Shown in pieces: positions 62,086-64,000 of a DNA stretch of 64,000 nt (its first letter is position 1; each line of letters begins with the position of its first letter). The notes under the pieces were generated by a model that saw nothing but the letters and a program-made list of their open reading frames with translations, was not told the DNA's origin and did no database searches. Position numbers and translations under genes: made by a program. Source of the stretch: Ruoffia halotolerans (GTDB taxonomy: Bacteria; Bacillota; Bacilli; Lactobacillales; Aerococcaceae); contig NZ_JACAOA010000001.1 in NCBI RefSeq assembly GCF_014049385.1, positions 1 through 64,000 of the forward strand, in the 5' to 3' direction.

Positions 62086-63234
62086 CTAGTCTGCTAATAC
62101 GTGTGAATTTTTACCAATAACTTTTATATCATCGGGTGCTCCAATAATTTTAGCACCTGGTTCCACAACCGTATTCTTATCGATGATTGCATATTCGATT
62201 TGAGCACCTTCACCGACTTTTGTTCCCTGTAAAAGGATACTATTAAGTACAATAGCATCTTTTTCTACAACCACACGACGGTTTAAAACTGAACGTTTAA
62301 CTGTTCCTGAAATAAATGTATCACTCCCAACAAATGACTCTCTTACTTTTGATTCAGGAGCATAGTAAGTCGGTGACCCGTGTTTTGATTTTGTTAAAAT
62401 TGGAATGCTCGTTTGGAATAATGAAGAAAAAGTTGGGAAACTTAATAAATCCATATTCGCTTTGTAATATTTATCAATTGTATCAATATTTGAAGCATAA
62501 CCAGTATATTCAAATCCGTTTAATGAACAAGCTGTCGCGTAATGTTGTAATAATTCATTAAGTTCTAGATAAACTTCGTCTTCAGTGGCTTGATCTAAGA
62601 TATTTAGCATCTTATCAACACTTAAGAAGTACATATTTAAACCAAGATTTACTTTCCCTTCTTGACTTGGTACAACATAGTCTGTGAATTTCTCAATCTC
62701 ATCGCCATTAAAGACAATACCATGTGCTAACATTTCATCGTCTGAAACTTGGTTCTCATCGAAGTGTTTGTAAACAACAGTTACATCTTTATCGTTTTGG
62801 ATATGTTGTTGTCTAACTGCACGAATATCAACGTTAGCAATAATTTTACTTCCGGCAACAAAGACATAACCTGCATTTGATCTCTCTAGAAATAAGCGGT
62901 GGTTGTAATAAAAATCTTCATGTTCATCAGATTTTGGATGGTTTTTCTTCCAATCTTGGTGTGAGAATGTAAAGATACCTCCACTGACTTCAGATTGTAA
63001 ATCCCAAGCAGCTCCTGAACGAACGTGGTCATAAATAGAACGACCCGATTTACCAATGAATAACCCTACAGATTCAATCTTAGCATACGCTAAGTCTGAA
63101 AGCATAAAGTCAATAATACGGTAGCGTCCTGCGAATGGTAATCCAGCGATAGGACGATTGTTTGTTAAGGGTTTTAATTGAGTTGTATCTTCCGTTAAAT
63201 TTATAATTGCACAAATATTATTTTTCGCCATCAT
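62086..63234 (-). CDS. glgD: Glucose-1-phosphate adenylyltransferase subunit GlgD
   Basis: Regulatory or helper subunit of ADP-glucose pyrophosphorylase in Firmicutes. 382 residues. It has a nucleotidyltransferase-like N-terminus (RPIAGLPFAGRYRIIDFMLSDL) and a C-terminal left-handed beta-helix (VLNSILLQGTKVGEGAQIEYAIIDKNT). The canonical GGGxGTRL-type substrate-binding loop of GlgC is absent (NLTEDTTQLKPL in its place), as usual for GlgD. It overlaps glgC by 17 bp. GGAGG lies eight bases before the ATG. Confidence 0.93.
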   Translation of the reverse strand: MMAKNNICAIINLTEDTTQLKPLTNNRPIAGLPFAGRYRIIDFMLSDLAYAKIESVGLFIGKSGRSIYDHVRSGAAWDLQSEVSGGIFTFSHQDWKKNHPKSDEHEDFYYNHRLFLERSNAGYVFVAGSKIIANVDIRAVRQQHIQNDKDVTVVYKHFDENQVSDDEMLAHGIVFNGDEIEKFTDYVVPSQEGKVNLGLNMYFLSVDKMLNILDQATEDEVYLELNELLQHYATACSLNGFEYTGYASNIDTIDKYYKANMDLLSFPTFSSLFQTSIPILTKSKHGSPTYYAPESKVRESFVGSDTFISGTVKRSVLNRRVVVEKDAIVLNSILLQGTKVGEGAQIEYAIIDKNTVVEPGAKIIGAPDDIKVIGKNSHVLAD

Positions 63235-64000
63235 TCTTTGGGCCTCCTACCTTATCATAAAATCCAACTACAGCAATTTCTTCTCTTGTTCCCACAACCT
63301 TCGCTCCGTCTGCAATCACTGCACCTTCACCGATGATTGCATATTCGATTTCACAATTTTCTCCAATAACAGCATCCGACATAATAACTGAATTCGATAC
63401 TGTTGAACCACCTGAAACTGTAACATCTTGTGAAATAATTGAGTCTGTCACTTTCCCAGCAATGTAACTTCCATCTACCACTAATGCATTTGATATTTCT
63501 GCATCTTCAGTTAAAAATTGTGCACCTGTCACTTGGTTTGAAGTATACACTCTCCATGTATTACGTGTTTCATTTAATGGGTGGTTAGGGTTTAAATATT
63601 CCATATTCGCTTCCCATAGACTTTCAATAGTTCCTACATCTTTCCAGTAACCTTCGAATGAATAAGCAAAACAGTTCTCAGCGTTATCTAAATATGTTGG
63701 GATAACATCATGACCAAAGTCTTCTAATACACGGTCTTTAGCTGAATCTTTCACTAAATATCTACGAAGTGTTGGCCAGTCAAAGATATAAATTCCCATT
63801 GAAGCTAAGTTGCTCTTTGGCTCTGCTGGTTTTTCTTCGAATTCAATAATGCGGTTACTGTGATCTGTATTCATAATTCCGAAACGTGATGCTTCGCTCA
63901 TATCAACTGGGATAACCCCAACTGTTAAACTTGCATTATTCTCAACGTGGAAATTATACATTTCACTGTAATCCATCTTGTAAATATGGTCTCCTGATAA
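63218..64000 (-). CDS. glgC: Glucose-1-phosphate adenylyltransferase GlgC (partial, 5' end beyond the window)
   Basis: The catalytic subunit making ADP-glucose, the first committed step of glycogen synthesis. The frame is open to the edge of the window, beginning LSGDHIYKMDYSEM, so the N-terminal part of about 120 residues is missing. Visible parts include FEEKPAEPKSNLASMGIYIF, the substrate region GYWKDVGTIESLWEANM, and the beta-helix C-terminus. It overlaps glgD by 17 bp in one operon. An internal Met at 63976 is not the start. Confidence 0.95.
   Translation of the reverse strand, partial: LSGDHIYKMDYSEMYNFHVENNASLTVGVIPVDMSEASRFGIMNTDHSNRIIEFEEKPAEPKSNLASMGIYIFDWPTLRRYLVKDSAKDRVLEDFGHDVIPTYLDNAENCFAYSFEGYWKDVGTIESLWEANMEYLNPNHPLNETRNTWRVYTSNQVTGAQFLTEDAEISNALVVDGSYIAGKVTDSIISQDVTVSGGSTVSNSVIMSDAVIGENCEIEYAIIGEGAVIADGAKVVGTREEIAVVGFYDKVGGPKNDGEK

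Overview
The window is AT-rich, densely packed DNA from a low-GC Gram-positive bacterium. The spx-mecA-coiA-pepF order, a YhaM/YhaN/YhaO block, pflBA plus adhE, class III ribonucleotide reductase and GlgC/GlgD glycogen genes point to Lactobacillales. A family such as Aerococcaceae or Carnobacteriaceae is possible, but that placement is inference from gene content only. The lifestyle suggested is a facultatively anaerobic fermenter. It has a glycine cleavage system, a quinone/catechol stress operon and glycogen storage.

Layout. 0-3.7 kb: an ISL3-like terminal repeat at the left edge, then the export-related hit-ytxH-prsA group, a secreted protein of unknown function and a Gx-type transporter subunit. 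3.8-6.4 kb: tRNA-Arg(CCG), then a two-gene CitMHS citrate transporter/NAD-isocitrate dehydrogenase unit. 6.6-11 kb: pepF, coiA, mecA and spx. 11.3-16.4 kb: trpS, an aromatic-acid-exporter-like protein, an L,D-transpeptidase, a DsbA-family oxidoreductase and a GNAT acetyltransferase. 16.4-21 kb: an IS relic and the operon gcvT-gcvH-gcvPA-gcvPB. 21.4-24.4 kb: an M20 amidohydrolase, a VOC protein and two small membrane proteins. 24.4-28.2 kb: an MhqR-type operon with three copies of a putative operator, then a YggS-family PLP protein. 29-32 kb: nrdD-nrdG behind tandem NrdR boxes.

32.2-35.5 kb is the degraded part of the window. It holds a VOC pseudogene, a secreted acidic protein, an intact IS30-family element, and a MerR/TipAS regulator broken by a nonsense codon whose 3' end has been replaced by the IS. 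35.6-42.5 kb: a MATE pump, an AI-2E permease, an AEC permease, a secreted phosphoesterase, a DUF998-like membrane protein and an unusual HhH/NTF2-like fusion. 42.8-49.3 kb: adhE, pflA and pflB, both transcription units with Rex-box-like sites, and a MIP18-family Fe-S factor. 49.5-51.7 kb: a DUF1858 protein and a hemerythrin/double-PAS DUF438 protein, divergent from the MIP18 gene. 51.7-58.1 kb: a His-rich SRPBCC protein, yhaM, yhaN, yhaO and a YheA/YlbF-type protein. 58.2-64 kb: a class A PBP and glgC(partial)-glgD-glgA.

Most genes sit on the minus strand in short operons closed by strong intrinsic terminators. TTG and GTG starts positioned by a good Shine-Dalgarno are common. No prophage, CRISPR array or large genomic island is visible. 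The least-explained elements are the DUF1858/DUF438/MIP18 divergon, the repeated operator of the mhq region, the HhH/NTF2 fusion and the His-rich SRPBCC protein.
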